In this document: in pieces, positions 51,560-63,485 of the stretch
Layout: the number at the start of each line of letters is the position of its first letter
How positions within the stretch are numbered: the stretch's first letter is position 1
Source of the DNA: Candidatus Calescibacterium sp.
GTDB lineage: Bacteria > Calescibacteriota > Calescibacteriia > Calescibacteriales > Calescibacteriaceae
Assembly: GCA_025060505.1 (NCBI GenBank)
Contig: JANXBU010000004.1
Coordinates: 62,001-126,000, forward strand
DNA length: 64,000 bases
Direction: 5' to 3'
Notes under the pieces: generated by a model
Seen by the model: the letters and a program-made list of their open reading frames with translations, nothing else
Told to the model about the DNA's origin: nothing
Databases searched by the model: none
Made by a program: the position numbers and the translations under genes

Positions 51560-52584
51560 TCAGTATACTTTTTGCATAACTATGCTCTCGATCCGCTGAT
51601 AGGTTGGTACCAAAAATTTTCCTCTCAGACCTTTTATCTCTCTCTTTTCCACATTACCCATTCTGATTTCAAATGATCCAATTCCGGGCCAGCAATTCAG
51701 ATCTTTATCGCAACCAAATATTTCAATAACTGGAAATATCCCAAAGGAAGAATCTATAACACCTATAATTCCCTCAAAAGAAAATTCGATCTCATAGAGA
51801 AGATTAGAAGAAAAGATTATATTTTTCTTTTCCCTGTTTTGTTCTAAAATGCGCTTCTGTACTCCATATTCCACTGTTCTTAGGTCTTTGATCTCCAACG
51901 TAAGCTCATCTGTATAGAGCTTTGCTCCTTGCTTAACATCATTGATGATAAAATCGTAATATAAATCATATTGTTTCATAGCATTTTCAGTAACAGGATA
52001 CTTGTATGAGAACTCATCAGATCCACATATTACATGATCAAGACCATCTGAACATATGTAGAACCTTGATTTTTGGTAGTAACAGTCAAAGAAGCATAGA
52101 CCATCAACTCTCGCAGGCTGATATATCAAGAAAATCAATTTTACTCCGGGAGTAACAGCAAAGAAGTATTCCACTTCCTTTTTATATGACCCCCTACTGA
52201 TCGTGCGAACTCACAAGCCTGATCTATAACGCAGTAATACAGATATAAATCAGCTGAAGTTTCTATCTTAACAATATATCCTTCCCACTTGTCTGGAATT
52301 ATATACTCCGTATCCAAATCAAATACTCTTGTGACCTTTCTTGGAGCATGAATGAAAAGCTTTGTTCTTGGCTCTCCTATATCATCAAAATAGTACTCTT
52401 TATCAAACTCTAATCTTTCAAAGTATTTTTCGGATGAGAACATCTCCTTCCAGCTTGAAGAATTTTCCCCGAAGGGAGCTATATAATCTGATTCAGAAAG
52501 AACTTTCCTCTTTATTCTTTCCTGAGCACAACCTAAGTTTAAAGAAACAAAAAGCAAAATCAAATATTTCACCACCCCTTTCAT
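51560..52584 (-). pseudogene. Frameshift-split lipoprotein gene (two overlapping ORFs 52584..52141 and 52174..51560)
   Basis: ORF1 starts MKGVVKYLILLFVSLNLGCAQ (lipobox). Adding one G to the G5 run (+ strand C5 at 52190-52194) fuses ...ARSVGGSYKKEVEYFFAVTPGVKLIF... into one frame. Confidence 0.65.
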
Positions 52585-52691
52585 TTTTTTGCAAAGATAG
52601 TTTTATATTTCTAATATTGAACACAAAAACAACCTGAAACAAACAAAACAAATAAACAAAAAATCAAAATGTATCAAAATTCTTGCAATAG

Positions 52692-55600
52692 ATGCCCAAA
52701 AGGAAAGACATAAACAAGATACTGATCATAGGTTCAGGTCCAATCGTAATAGGTCAAGCAGCAGAGTTTGATTATTCTGGAACACAAGCCATAAAGGCGC
52801 TGAAAAAGGAGGGATACAAAATAATAGTTGTCAACTCAAATCCAGCAACAATAATGACTGACCCAGAAATAGCTGATAGAACATATATAGAACCGCTTAC
52901 AGCTGATTTTGTAGAGAAAATAATTAAGAAAGAAAGACCAGATGCACTGCTTTCAACTCTTGGAGGACAAACAGCTCTGAACATCTCATCTGAGTTGTGG
53001 GAATCCGGAGTTCTGAATCAATACTCAGTTGAGTTGATTGGAGCAAAATACGAGACTATAAAGAAAGCAGAAGATAGAGAAGAATTCAGAAAGTCAATTG
53101 AAAAAATAGGACTTGAAGTTCCAAAATCTTTTTTTGTAGATTCTCCAGACAAAATACAGGAAGCAATTAGAAAAGTCGGAGTTCCCTGTGTTATTAGACC
53201 ATCTTATACTTTGGGGGGTACAGGAGGAGGAATCGCATGGACCGAGGAAGAATATTACGAAAAAATAAATTTCGCTCTCAGAATAAGTCCAAAAGGATCG
53301 GCAATAGTTGAGGAGTATCTTGACGGATGGAAAGAATACGAACTTGAAGTTATGCGAGATAAAAATGATAACTTCTCTGTGGTCTGCACAGTAGAAAATC
53401 TTGATCCAATGGGTGTGCACACTGGTGACTCAATAACAGTAGCTCCAGCCCAAACTCTTACAGATAAAGAATATCAAGCAATGAGAGATGCCGCAAAAAG
53501 AATAATGATTGAGATAGGAGTTGATACTGGTGGTTCAAACATACAGTTCGCAGTAAATCCTAAAAATGGAAGAATGGTAGTTATAGAGATGAACCCACGA
53601 GTTTCAAGAAGCTCCGCTCTTGTTTCAAAAGCAACTGGATTTCCCATAGCCAAAATAGCTGCTTTACTAGCGGTTGGATACACCCTTGACGAGATACCAA
53701 ACTTCATCACGCAAAAAACACCTGCTTCATTTGAACCTTCAATAGATTATGTTGTAGTCAAAATCCCAAGATTTGATTTTGAAAAGTTTCCGGAAGTTGA
53801 CCCATTTTTGGGGACACAGATGAAATCAATAGGAGAAGTTATGGCAATCGGAAGAACTTTCAGAGAGGCTCTACTCAAAGCAATAGAGTCAATAGAAAAG
53901 AAGCCATCGTTTCCTGAACACCTGAAAAAACTTACACAGAGCGAAATTGAAAACTATCTTAAACCACACCCTATGAGAATTTTTGTGATATTTGAGCTTC
54001 TCCGAAGAGGCGAGACTCCTGAAAAAATTTCAGAAAAAACCAGAATAGATCCTTGGTTCATACGACAAATGAAGAAAATAGTTGAGATTGAGAAAAAAAT
54101 ACAAACCGCAAAATTTGATGAACTTAGACCTGAACTTCTTAAAGAAGCAAAAGAAAATGGATTTTCAGATAAATACATAGCTTACCTTCTCGGTAAGTCG
54201 GAGGACGAAGTAAGAAGGATTCGCTACGAAAAATCTATAAAACCATCTTTCAAATGCGTTGATACTTGTGCAGGAGAGTTTGAAGCATACACACCTTACT
54301 ATTACTCTACCTATGATTATGAGAACGAATCTTACGTTGTGTCGGGTAAGAAAAAAGGAGTAATCATAGGTGCTGGACCAAACAGAATAGGTCAGGGAAT
54401 AGAGTTTGATTACTCATCTGTTCATGCGATAGATGTTCTCAAAGAACTCGGATACTACTCAATAATGATCAACTCAAATCCTGAAACAGTTTCAACGGAT
54501 TATGATGTTTCAGATAGACTCTATTTTGAACCTTTATCTTTTGAAAGAGTTATTGATATACTACATCATGAGAAACCAGATCTCGTGTTTGTAAGCTTTG
54601 GAGGGCAGACACCCCTGAACATCGCTAAAAAGATTGCATCAGAGGGTTTCAACATAGCCGGGACTCCTCCGGATTCAATAGATATAGCAGAGGATAGAGA
54701 GAAGTTCAGAGAGCTTCTTGAAAACTTAGGGATAAAACAACCTAAATCTGACATAGCATTTTCACTTGAAGAAGCAAAAGAAAAAGCAAGAAAAATAGGA
54801 TATCCGGTTCTCATAAGACCATCTTTTGTTCTTGGTGGAAGAGCAATGTCTATTGTAGGAAATGAATCTGAGCTTGAGTTCTACATACTTTCCGCAATAG
54901 AAGCCTCGCCCGGCCAACCCATACTCATAGACAAATTCATGGAAGGAACTATTGAGGTAGATGTTGATCTTGTGTGCGACGGAAAAGATGTTCTTTTTGG
55001 CGGAATACTCAGACACATAGAGCCAGCCGGAATACATTCTGGGGACTCCGCAAACATAATTCCAGCAAATGACCTGCCAAGAAAAATCAAAGGAGATATT
55101 GTTGATATAACTTACACTATATCAAGGTGGCTCGGTATTGAGGGAATTGCCAATTTTCAGCTGATAATTCATGATGGCGATGTATATGTTCTTGAAGCAA
55201 ACCCACGAGCGTCAAGAACTGTTCCTTTCATTTCAAAGTCAATTGGAATACCGCTTGCGAAAGTTGCAACAAAAGTGATGTGTGGATACACCCTCAAAGA
55301 CATTGGGATAAGAGGTTATATGGAATCAAAATTTTTCTCTGTCAAAGAAGTTGTTCTACCGTTTCTGAAACTGAGGCATGACCCGGTTCTCGGACCAGAG
55401 ATGCGCTCAACCGGAGAGGTTATGGGAATTGATTTCTCACCATTCATCGCATTTTACAAATCTCAACTTGCATCGGGAAACAAAATACCAATCTCCGGAA
55501 GCGTTCTTTTTACAGTCAGAGATAAAGATAAAGAAGAAGCATACAAAATAGCTTATGAATTTGAAAAACTTGGATTCAGAATATTCGCAACAGCTGGAAC

Positions 55601-55934
55601 ATACGAGTACTTCAGAAGAAAAGGTATAAATTGTACCGTTGTAAGAAAACTCGGAGAAGGTAAGCCAGATATAGTTGATATTATAGAAAGCCGTAAAATA
55701 GATCTCCTTGTAAATACATTTGACTTTGACAGAAAAGCAATATCTGATTCCGGATACATAAGAAAGTCTGCTCTTTTTTCCGGAATATGCTATTTTACGA
55801 CAATAGAAGCAGCGAAATTTGCTATGCTATCTATAAAAGAAATAAGAGAAAAACTTAATGGAGATATTTCCAGAATAAATGTATATTCACTACAAGAACT
55901 CTACTCAATAGAGAAAAACTATGATGTAATATAG
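52692..55934 (+). CDS. carB: Carbamoyl-phosphate synthase large subunit
   Basis: [75 protein letters not shown]; duplicated ATP-grasp and C-terminal MGS domain. Confidence 0.98.
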   Translation: MPKRKDINKILIIGSGPIVIGQAAEFDYSGTQAIKALKKEGYKIIVVNSNPATIMTDPEIADRTYIEPLTADFVEKIIKKERPDALLSTLGGQTALNISSELWESGVLNQYSVELIGAKYETIKKAEDREEFRKSIEKIGLEVPKSFFVDSPDKIQEAIRKVGVPCVIRPSYTLGGTGGGIAWTEEEYYEKINFALRISPKGSAIVEEYLDGWKEYELEVMRDKNDNFSVVCTVENLDPMGVHTGDSITVAPAQTLTDKEYQAMRDAAKRIMIEIGVDTGGSNIQFAVNPKNGRMVVIEMNPRVSRSSALVSKATGFPIAKIAALLAVGYTLDEIPNFITQKTPASFEPSIDYVVVKIPRFDFEKFPEVDPFLGTQMKSIGEVMAIGRTFREALLKAIESIEKKPSFPEHLKKLTQSEIENYLKPHPMRIFVIFELLRRGETPEKISEKTRIDPWFIRQMKKIVEIEKKIQTAKFDELRPELLKEAKENGFSDKYIAYLLGKSEDEVRRIRYEKSIKPSFKCVDTCAGEFEAYTPYYYSTYDYENESYVVSGKKKGVIIGAGPNRIGQGIEFDYSSVHAIDVLKELGYYSIMINSNPETVSTDYDVSDRLYFEPLSFERVIDILHHEKPDLVFVSFGGQTPLNIAKKIASEGFNIAGTPPDSIDIAEDREKFRELLENLGIKQPKSDIAFSLEEAKEKARKIGYPVLIRPSFVLGGRAMSIVGNESELEFYILSAIEASPGQPILIDKFMEGTIEVDVDLVCDGKDVLFGGILRHIEPAGIHSGDSANIIPANDLPRKIKGDIVDITYTISRWLGIEGIANFQLIIHDGDVYVLEANPRASRTVPFISKSIGIPLAKVATKVMCGYTLKDIGIRGYMESKFFSVKEVVLPFLKLRHDPVLGPEMRSTGEVMGIDFSPFIAFYKSQLASGNKIPISGSVLFTVRDKDKEEAYKIAYEFEKLGFRIFATAGTYEYFRRKGINCTVVRKLGEGKPDIVDIIESRKIDLLVNTFDFDRKAISDSGYIRKSALFSGICYFTTIEAAKFAMLSIKEIREKLNGDISRINVYSLQELYSIEKNYDVI

Positions 55935-55976
55935 ATTTAATACAATAGCTTAAAACATAATTACCAAGACAAATTA

Positions 55977-57095
55977 TCAACCAAAAAAGTAAGGGTATCT
56001 GAAAACTCCATCCTCTGTTATTATAGCTGTAATAAGTTCTGGAGGAGTTATATCAAATGAATAGTTTAGAGCTTTGGCATCGTCTGGAGCAATCTTTACT
56101 CCAAAGATCTCCTTGACCTCGACATCACTTCTTTGTTCTATTGGTATTGATTCAGAATTTGGGTCTATTGTCGTTTTTGGAGCACACACATAAAAAGGTA
56201 TTGAGAAATAATGAGAAGACACAGCAAGCATAAGAGTTCCTATTTTGTTTGATGTTGTTCCATCTCTCAGAATTCTATCTGCACCGGTGATGACACAGGA
56301 GTTTTTATGTTTTGACATAAGAAAAGTTGCTGATGAATCAACAATTATTCTGAAATCTATTTTGTTTTTCAGAAATTCCCATGCGGTAAGACGAGAACCT
56401 TGTAGATATGGACGAGTTTCAAGAGAGTAGACCGTGAAGTTTTTTCCTTTGAGCTTTGCTGTTCTTATTACAGAAAAGGCTGTTCCCCACCCTCCTGTTG
56501 CAAGAGCACCAGTATTGCATATAGTAAATACATACCCTCCGTCCGGTATAAGTTCTGAACCATTTTCACCAATAAGGTAACAAGAAAGATAATCATAAAA
56601 CCATATTTCTTTTGCTTTCTGTTCCATCTTTTCAACAACATCTTCTGGTGATGAACTAACAAAAACACTCTGCATATCATCAATGGCTTTCTTGAGGTTG
56701 TACGCAGTGGGTCTTGTGTTGAGGAGTTTATGTTTCATTTCTTCAAAATCCGAAAAATTTACTTTTCCTCTATTCTCCAATCTTTTTCTGATTCCGTATA
56801 AAATACCAAATGCAGCAGATATACCTATTGCTGGAGCACCACGAACAACCATACTCCTTATAGCCAAAGCTACATCGTTTTCATCAAAGCACTCAACCCA
56901 CTTTTCACTGTGAGGCAGAAACCTCTGGTCAAGAAACTTTATACTGCTGTCAGATAATTCAAACCATATCCATTTTTTTACACCTTCTGTTTCTTCATAG
57001 AATATTTTTTTTATTTTATCCAGATCTATCTTATCCTCCTTCAAGTACACTCTCCATTCATTCAAATACATTTCTTTGTTCATTTCTATCTTCAT
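55977..57095 (-). CDS. mtnA: S-methyl-5-thioribose-1-phosphate isomerase
   Basis: IRSMVVRGAPAIGISAAFG, TICNTGALATGGWGTAFSVI, SLETRPYLQGSRLTAWEF, VITGADRILRDGTTSNKIGT. Confidence 0.95.
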   Translation of the reverse strand: MKIEMNKEMYLNEWRVYLKEDKIDLDKIKKIFYEETEGVKKWIWFELSDSSIKFLDQRFLPHSEKWVECFDENDVALAIRSMVVRGAPAIGISAAFGILYGIRKRLENRGKVNFSDFEEMKHKLLNTRPTAYNLKKAIDDMQSVFVSSSPEDVVEKMEQKAKEIWFYDYLSCYLIGENGSELIPDGGYVFTICNTGALATGGWGTAFSVIRTAKLKGKNFTVYSLETRPYLQGSRLTAWEFLKNKIDFRIIVDSSATFLMSKHKNSCVITGADRILRDGTTSNKIGTLMLAVSSHYFSIPFYVCAPKTTIDPNSESIPIEQRSDVEVKEIFGVKIAPDDAKALNYSFDITPPELITAIITEDGVFRYPYFFG

Positions 57096-57139
57096 GCTTT
57101 TCCTGATTATAATTCTAAATATAAAAATTAAAACTGAAT

Positions 57140-58432
57140 ATGATCTTTTTATTAAAGCTTGTTCTATTTGTAATTTCTGCTGCTACGACATTATTCTTAT
57201 ATAATCTGGGGAGTATAGCTTACAGAAGTATACTTGTTATATCTTCTCTGAATTTTGTCATAGCTCTACTGATTTATTATTTGATTGGTTTTGATTTATT
57301 GTCCATAATTCTATTAATAATTCTCTTTGGAATATATGTGTTCATATTCTACCAGAAGTATATAAGACCTCAAGAAGATTTAGGTAAGAAAATAGATTTG
57401 ATAAGTGCAGAAATAGACAAAGAGAAAAATCAAGAGAAAATAATACAACATATTTTAGATATCAACATTTCCACTGATAAGACAACTCCGCTTATAAAAT
57501 TTTTCAAGGAAATAGCAAATTTCTTACTATCTGAAAAACAAAAATTTTCCAGAATGCAAAAAATGTTTATACTGCTTACAAACTTTGCAAGATACTCTTT
57601 TTCCGAACAAGATAAAGAAAAACTCATAAAAGAACTAAGCAATATGATATCGTACACATTCCCAGAGAAAAAGTTTTGGGTTATCAAGCAGAAAGATATA
57701 CAAACAAGTCAGGTCTTAGGTCCGAACTTTGATGAGGAAGATCTATCAAATATAAGAATGGGGAAGTTAGAAGGGAAGACATACACATCTTTCCCCATAT
57801 TAGAAAATGGAAGTGCTTTTGCTTATATCATTATAAAAAATGGAAGCATAAATGAGTATGAAAAACTCTTCTTTTACCTGATATCTAAGTTTTCAGAGTC
57901 AGTCATAAAGAGAATAGATAGAGAGAAGGAAATTGAAATCAAAGCAATAACAGACCCTTTAACAGAGCTTTACAACAGGAGGTACCTTGTTCAACATCTT
58001 GAACAAGCTTTTGCTAAATTTAGAAGACTTGGTAATATCTACTCTCTTGCGATATTTGATATAGATGGCTTCAAAAAGATAAACGATAACTATGGACACT
58101 ATGTTGGCGATGAGATACTCAGAGAATTTTCAAAGATATTGAAAAGCAGTGTTAGAGCTTATGATATTCCAGCAAGGTTTGGGGGAGATGAATTTGTCCT
58201 CTTTCTTGATGGAACAAGTAAAGATGATGCTGTAAATGTAGCGAAAAGAATAGCAAAAAAGTTCTCAGACTTTTCTCCGTCCAGAGAAATGATAAAGGAA
58301 AATTTATCTGTAAGCTGGGGTTTAGCAACCATAAATGAAGCTCCAGGACATTTCGAAGATATAATAAAATTGGCAGATAAGAGACTTATCAAATCGAAAC
58401 TCTCTGGTAAGGGAAAAGGAAGCTGGGAATAA
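57140..58432 (+). CDS. Membrane-anchored GGDEF diguanylate cyclase
   Basis: TM segments; DPLTELYNRRYLVQHL, AIFDIDGFKKINDNYGHYVGDEILREF, ARFGGDEFVLFL. Confidence 0.94.
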   Translation: MIFLLKLVLFVISAATTLFLYNLGSIAYRSILVISSLNFVIALLIYYLIGFDLLSIILLIILFGIYVFIFYQKYIRPQEDLGKKIDLISAEIDKEKNQEKIIQHILDINISTDKTTPLIKFFKEIANFLLSEKQKFSRMQKMFILLTNFARYSFSEQDKEKLIKELSNMISYTFPEKKFWVIKQKDIQTSQVLGPNFDEEDLSNIRMGKLEGKTYTSFPILENGSAFAYIIIKNGSINEYEKLFFYLISKFSESVIKRIDREKEIEIKAITDPLTELYNRRYLVQHLEQAFAKFRRLGNIYSLAIFDIDGFKKINDNYGHYVGDEILREFSKILKSSVRAYDIPARFGGDEFVLFLDGTSKDDAVNVAKRIAKKFSDFSPSREMIKENLSVSWGLATINEAPGHFEDIIKLADKRLIKSKLSGKGKGSWE

Positions 58433-59495
58433 GATCTAAATCTCCTAAAATAGGCATTTTATCAACAGATTCTTGAACAAAACCATCTACAATCAACTTT
58501 TTAGCAAGATCTTCACTCAGACCACGACTCATTATGTAAAAAAGTTCGGTTTCAGAAACCTTACTTATTGATGAACTGTGTTTAGCCTTTACTAAATTTG
58601 TATCTATCTCCATAAGGGGGACAAAATAGACTTTGGCTTTATCTGACATCTTTATAGCTTTAAGCTCAACATAAGAATCAGAATTTACAGCATTACCCTT
58701 AACCCTCGCACCACCAACATAATTTACAGAAGATGAATCATACATAACTGCTCTGGCAGACAAATATCCAGTGGAACCACAACCTATGTGTTCAATTGTT
58801 GAATTAAATTCTATAAATTTATTTCTTCTACCTAATATAACATCGCGAACGGAACAAGAGCTATATTCTTCAAGAAAATAATCTTCAAAAGAAAAAATTC
58901 TTGAATCCCCGAGCCAAATTCTACCAAGATTCAATCTTGAACCTTTTTTCAAATCAAATTCCTTACTCAATACCAAAGAAGAATTCGTATTTTCAGATGA
59001 AAAAAATTCAAGCTCAGAATTCTCAAGAACATTAATTCTTAAAGAACTCACAGCTGAAAAATACGCCCTTTGATCAAATAACTCGATGACCTGAGCTGAA
59101 CCTTTCACGGAAATTTCCAGTCTGGAAGCAAAAACTTGTTTTGAATCTTGATTAGACTCCATATAAAACAATACTAATATCTTTTTTTCATCCTTCGCTT
59201 CAATCATTAGAAAATCTGATTGCTCCAACAGAAAGTCTGATACGCTACTTGAAGAGTTTTGTTTTTTTCCTGAATCTGATCCTTGAGGTAAAATACTAAA
59301 ACCAATACCATCTTCACAAAAAAATTTCTTCTGCAAGGGTAGTATAATAATATTGAACTTATCTGGTTTTTCGAAACCTAGAGATTTAAGAGTTTTGTAC
59401 ATATCTACAGAATTTACATTAGACCAGCTTTCAGATATTACTTTTGAGTCGTCATCTATTCTAACTCTTGAATATCTGGTTCTGGCAAGTTCCAT
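58389..59495 (-). CDS. SufB/SufD family Fe-S assembly protein (SufD-like)
   Basis: FNSTIEHIGCGSTGYLSARAVMYDSSSVNYVGGARVKGNAVNSDSYVELKAIKMSDKAKVYFVPLMEIDTNLVKAKHSSSISKVSETELFYIMSRGLSE. Confidence 0.88.
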   Translation of the reverse strand: MELARTRYSRVRIDDDSKVISESWSNVNSVDMYKTLKSLGFEKPDKFNIIILPLQKKFFCEDGIGFSILPQGSDSGKKQNSSSSVSDFLLEQSDFLMIEAKDEKKILVLFYMESNQDSKQVFASRLEISVKGSAQVIELFDQRAYFSAVSSLRINVLENSELEFFSSENTNSSLVLSKEFDLKKGSRLNLGRIWLGDSRIFSFEDYFLEEYSSCSVRDVILGRRNKFIEFNSTIEHIGCGSTGYLSARAVMYDSSSVNYVGGARVKGNAVNSDSYVELKAIKMSDKAKVYFVPLMEIDTNLVKAKHSSSISKVSETELFYIMSRGLSEDLAKKLIVDGFVQESVDKMPILGDLDLIPSFLFPYQRVSI

Positions 59496-59594
59496 CTTCT
59501 AAAAATACTTAATGATGATATGAAGTTTGAGTATTTCAGAAATGTATTCCCGGTTCAATGCAAAAATCTCCAACTGAGAAAAGTTAGAGAATTA

Positions 59595-60380
59595 CTATCC
59601 GATAATCGACGAGAAATCAGGAACTGTATATTTTGAAGAATAACCACGAGGTGTAAGCATAATTCCATTCTTGTATATTGTCGTTGAATTTCCAACGATT
59701 ATAGTTGTAAGCATTCCGAGGTTTTCAGCGTTTGGCATATCTTTTAGAGTTGTAACCTTTATTTTCTGTCCTTCCCGGAAAGCACTTTTAATAACTGCAA
59801 CAGGAGTATCTGGTGATCTGTACTCCATAATTATGTCTCTTGTTTTCTGAAGCTGCCAAGTTCTTTTTTTGCTCAAAGGATTGTATATAACTATAACAAA
59901 ATCCCCAGCAGCAGCAGCTCTTACCCTTTTTTCTATAAGCTCCCATGGAACGAGCAAATCACTCATAGATACCACAGCGAAGTCCAAAGATAAAGGTGAA
60001 CCAACTAAAGCAGCGCATGCGGAAGCAGAAGTTATTCCGGGAACCACCTCAACATCTGGGTTCATACCCGGCCTCCATCCGGATTCCAGAAGAATCTCGT
60101 AAATCAAAGCAGCCATCCCATATATTCCAGCATCACCCGAAGAAACTATTGAGACTATATTACCAGATTGAGCTTTTTCAACAGCCATTTTAGCTCTATC
60201 TATTTCCTCCGTCATACCTGTTTCTATCACTTCTTTACCATCTAAAAGATGTCTTATCAGATCGATGTATGTTTCGTATCCTATAACAACATTACTTTTT
60301 TCTATACAATCACGAGCCCAGAAAGTCATGTTTTTTTCATCTCCGGGACCGAAGCCCACAACAAAAAGTTTTCCACTCAT
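59595..60380 (-). CDS. cobJ: Precorrin-3B C17-methyltransferase (CobJ/CbiH)
   Basis: LFVVGFGPGDEKNMT, VVIGYETYIDLI, SSGDAGIYGMAALIYEI, VEVVPGITSASACAALVGSPLSLDFAVVSMSDLLVPWE, VIYNPLSKKR. Confidence 0.92.
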   Translation of the reverse strand: MSGKLFVVGFGPGDEKNMTFWARDCIEKSNVVIGYETYIDLIRHLLDGKEVIETGMTEEIDRAKMAVEKAQSGNIVSIVSSGDAGIYGMAALIYEILLESGWRPGMNPDVEVVPGITSASACAALVGSPLSLDFAVVSMSDLLVPWELIEKRVRAAAAGDFVIVIYNPLSKKRTWQLQKTRDIIMEYRSPDTPVAVIKSAFREGQKIKVTTLKDMPNAENLGMLTTIIVGNSTTIYKNGIMLTPRGYSSKYTVPDFSSIIG

Positions 60381-60497
60381 AGTAAATCAGGAAATTTTAC
60401 ATCCAAAAGGAGAAAAACAACAAAAATTCAAGAATGGTTTGAGCAAATTTACTGAAATTTTTTATGGACGAGAAAAGAAGATCTCAGGCAGAGATTC

Positions 60498-61031
60498 TCA
60501 AAATATTCCAGCAGCAATTGCTACATTCGGGAAGAGATATTTTTTAATTCTCTTACCGTTCTCTTCTATCCAACGCTCTCTTGCTGCATCCATAGTTTTG
60601 ATTATGGTCTCGTATTCGATTTTATCCTCTGGGAGCAATATAACTGTCCATTCATTCGGGTATTGTTGCTTTATCTCCCAGAGTTTATCGTTTAGAGCTT
60701 GAAAATCATATTCACCATTTGTTTTTTTCGGAATGGTAGGTTCACCTGCTCTCTCTTGTAGAATAGCACCCGCACCTCCTATGTAAAATCCCTTTTCTGT
60801 TATAGCTATGGTTAGGTCTAACCTTTCCTCTTGTTGTTGCTGTTGTTGCGCTTGTTCAGCGGTTTGAGCTTCCGCACCACCAGCACGAGGCATTGATGAC
60901 TCTACAATACCAAGATTCATAAAACTTGCAACCATAATCAAAAATATAATGATAACAGAAAGCATGTCTATAAAGGGTATGACGTTTATATCACCCGAAA
61001 CTGCCAGTTCTCTTTTCTTAGATCTTAACAT
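60498..61031 (-). CDS. ExbD/TolR family biopolymer transport protein
   Basis: INVIPFIDMLSVIIIFLIMVA TM with conserved Asp; periplasmic domain LTIAITEKGFYIGG. Confidence 0.88.
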   Translation of the reverse strand: MLRSKKRELAVSGDINVIPFIDMLSVIIIFLIMVASFMNLGIVESSMPRAGGAEAQTAEQAQQQQQQEERLDLTIAITEKGFYIGGAGAILQERAGEPTIPKKTNGEYDFQALNDKLWEIKQQYPNEWTVILLPEDKIEYETIIKTMDAARERWIEENGKRIKKYLFPNVAIAAGIF

Positions 61032-61172
61032 ATTTTTCTATTTCTATTTATTCACTTCTGAAGTTATCTAAAAATTTTTCAACAAATTTCAGAAGAAAAC
61101 AATCAAGTTATCAGAAAAAACAGATTTTTAAAATTTTAAAATAAAGGTAAATAAATCAGAATAACTCCTGTT

Positions 61173-62453
61173 ATGGTGTATTTATCAAAGAGCATTCTTA
61201 GAGGAGAAGTTGAAATATCTGGTTCAAAAAATGCTTTCTTCCCAGCAGTTGGTGCAGGAATAACACTTGGAGCTAAGAAAATAACAATAAAGAACACACC
61301 CCTTGTTCGAGATATTTATGTAATGCTGAAAATAATAGAGGAACTCGGGGGAAACTTTGAAATAGAAGGAAACAAAGTTTCTATATACACTGAAAAAATA
61401 GAACCCAAGCTAATTGATCAAGAAACATTTAGCAGAATAAGAGGTGGAGTTGTAATATTTGGGGCACTCCTTTCAAGATTTGGGAAAGCATACATACCAT
61501 ATCCTGGGGGATGCAAAATAGGTAAAAGACCGATCGATCAACATGTGAAAGCAGCCAAAGATCTTGGATTCTATGTTGAAGAAACCGAATATGGAGTAAA
61601 AGCATATGGAGAAATCAAGAAAAATAAAATCTCATTTGACATAAAAACTGTCACCGGAACAGAAAACGCAATACTCATGTCAATCAGATCTAGTAAAGAA
61701 GTAGAAATCACAAATTATGCAAAAGAACCAGAAGTTCAGGAGCTTATAAAATACCTTGAAAAATATGGTGTCAGATTTATAAAGGAAGAAGATAAAATAA
61801 TAATTGATCCAACGAGCAAAGAAGAACAAGAAGAGGTAGAATTCGAGCTGATACCAGACAGAATAGAGGCTGGAACATTTCTCATAAGTGCTGCATCAAC
61901 TGAAGGAAGAGTGAGAATTAAAAATGTCATACCGGAGCACCTTGAAATAGTAATACAAAAACTAAAAGAAGCCGGAGCAAAAATACATATAAGCCAAAGC
62001 GAAATAGAAGTAGAAGGAAAGCCGATATATGACCCCCTTTACATAGTAGCAGATTCATATCCCGACTTTGCAACAGATCTGCAACCACAGATAACAGTTA
62101 TGCTTCTGAAATCCAAGAGTAAAAGTGTGATAGAAGAAAGAGTTTTCCCAGAGAGAGTAAACCATGTATTTGAGCTCAGAAAAATGGGAGCACAAATAGA
62201 TATATCTGGTAATAAAATAATTATCTACCCTGGGAAAATATATGGAGGAACCTCTGTTGAAGCGAAAGATCTAAGAAGCGCAGCATCTTTGGTAATAGCT
62301 GGACTTATTGCAGAAGGTGCTCCCACTTTCATTAGAAACTTTGAAATCATAGAAAGAGGATACGAAAAGTTCTTAGTAAAAATACAGAAACTCGGTGCTA
62401 AATTCTACAAAGAATTAAAAGAGGGGATTAAAGATGTACCCAATTTTGCTTGA
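61173..62453 (+). CDS. murA: UDP-N-acetylglucosamine 1-carboxyvinyltransferase
   Basis: LRGEVEISGSKNAFFPAVGAGI, YPGGCKIGKRPIDQHVKAAKDLG, VIEERVFPERVNHVFELRKMGA, DLRSAASLVIAGLIAEG. Confidence 0.96.
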   Translation: MVYLSKSILRGEVEISGSKNAFFPAVGAGITLGAKKITIKNTPLVRDIYVMLKIIEELGGNFEIEGNKVSIYTEKIEPKLIDQETFSRIRGGVVIFGALLSRFGKAYIPYPGGCKIGKRPIDQHVKAAKDLGFYVEETEYGVKAYGEIKKNKISFDIKTVTGTENAILMSIRSSKEVEITNYAKEPEVQELIKYLEKYGVRFIKEEDKIIIDPTSKEEQEEVEFELIPDRIEAGTFLISAASTEGRVRIKNVIPEHLEIVIQKLKEAGAKIHISQSEIEVEGKPIYDPLYIVADSYPDFATDLQPQITVMLLKSKSKSVIEERVFPERVNHVFELRKMGAQIDISGNKIIIYPGKIYGGTSVEAKDLRSAASLVIAGLIAEGAPTFIRNFEIIERGYEKFLVKIQKLGAKFYKELKEGIKDVPNFA

Positions 62454-63405
62454 CCTCGGCCAGATAAAAATATATACTTACGGTGTATTTCTTGCATTAG
62501 CTTTTATTCTTGCTACAGACTATGTTTCAAGAGTATCAGATGAACTCAAGGTTCCACCAAAAGATATAATTGACCAAATAATATGGCTACTTATAGCCGG
62601 ACTTCTTGGAACTCGTATAGTATACATAATTCAGAACATAGGAGAATACATAGAAGAACCAATAAAAATACTCAAAATATGGGAGGGAGGATTAGCCTGG
62701 TACGGTGGAGTAATTTTCGGAATAATTTCAGTATATATATGGTCTAAAAAAAACCAAAAAGAGTTCCTAAGGGTACTTGACCTTGTTGCACTTGGTGTTA
62801 TTTTAGGTCTCGCAATAGGAAGATGGGGATGCTTTTCAGCCGGATGCTGCTACGGAAAACCAACAGACTTTTTCACATCGGTTATATTCAAAAACCCAAA
62901 GACCTTAGCGATACAGGGAGTTCCAATACACCCAACCCAAATATATGAAGCTTTGGGAATGTTTTTTGCATTCCTATTCGCAAGAGGAATTATGGTTGGA
63001 ATTTCTGGAACGAAAAAAATATTTGAGCTCAAAACAGATATATTTATTGCATTCGAACTCATCCTGCTGAGGTTCTACTACCTTTGGTATTCAAAAGGAA
63101 TATCATTTCCATCAATAACTGACCTATGGTTCATTCCTGCTTTTATATTGATAACTTATCTGACGAAGTACATCGGTATAAAAATCGGAGAAGGTAAAAA
63201 TTATTTCCCAGGTCTAATTACAGGGTTTTACTCTATATCTTACGGAGCACTAAGATTCTTTCTTGAATTTGTAAGAGATCCTTCTGGTCTCTCTGGATTC
63301 ATAGTAGACAAAGTTATAACAGCAAATCATATCGTATCGGTTATCCTTTTCTTATTTGGAATGTATATACTTTTGTTCAGGAGTGCCAAAGCGGAGGGAA
63401 AATAA
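62434..63405 (+). CDS. lgt: Prolipoprotein diacylglyceryl transferase
   Basis: LLIAGLLGTRIVYII, IWEGGLAWYGGVIFGI, AIGRWGCFSAGCCYGKPTD, HPTQIYEALGMF, GALRFFLEFVRDP. Confidence 0.95.
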   Translation: MYPILLDLGQIKIYTYGVFLALAFILATDYVSRVSDELKVPPKDIIDQIIWLLIAGLLGTRIVYIIQNIGEYIEEPIKILKIWEGGLAWYGGVIFGIISVYIWSKKNQKEFLRVLDLVALGVILGLAIGRWGCFSAGCCYGKPTDFFTSVIFKNPKTLAIQGVPIHPTQIYEALGMFFAFLFARGIMVGISGTKKIFELKTDIFIAFELILLRFYYLWYSKGISFPSITDLWFIPAFILITYLTKYIGIKIGEGKNYFPGLITGFYSISYGALRFFLEFVRDPSGLSGFIVDKVITANHIVSVILFLFGMYILLFRSAKAEGK

Positions 63406-63485
63406 TATTCCAAAAAATTCCTGAATCCTTCACTCTTATTTACTAAGTATTTCACAGCATCAACAGCAGTAAGAATCTGAAAAAA

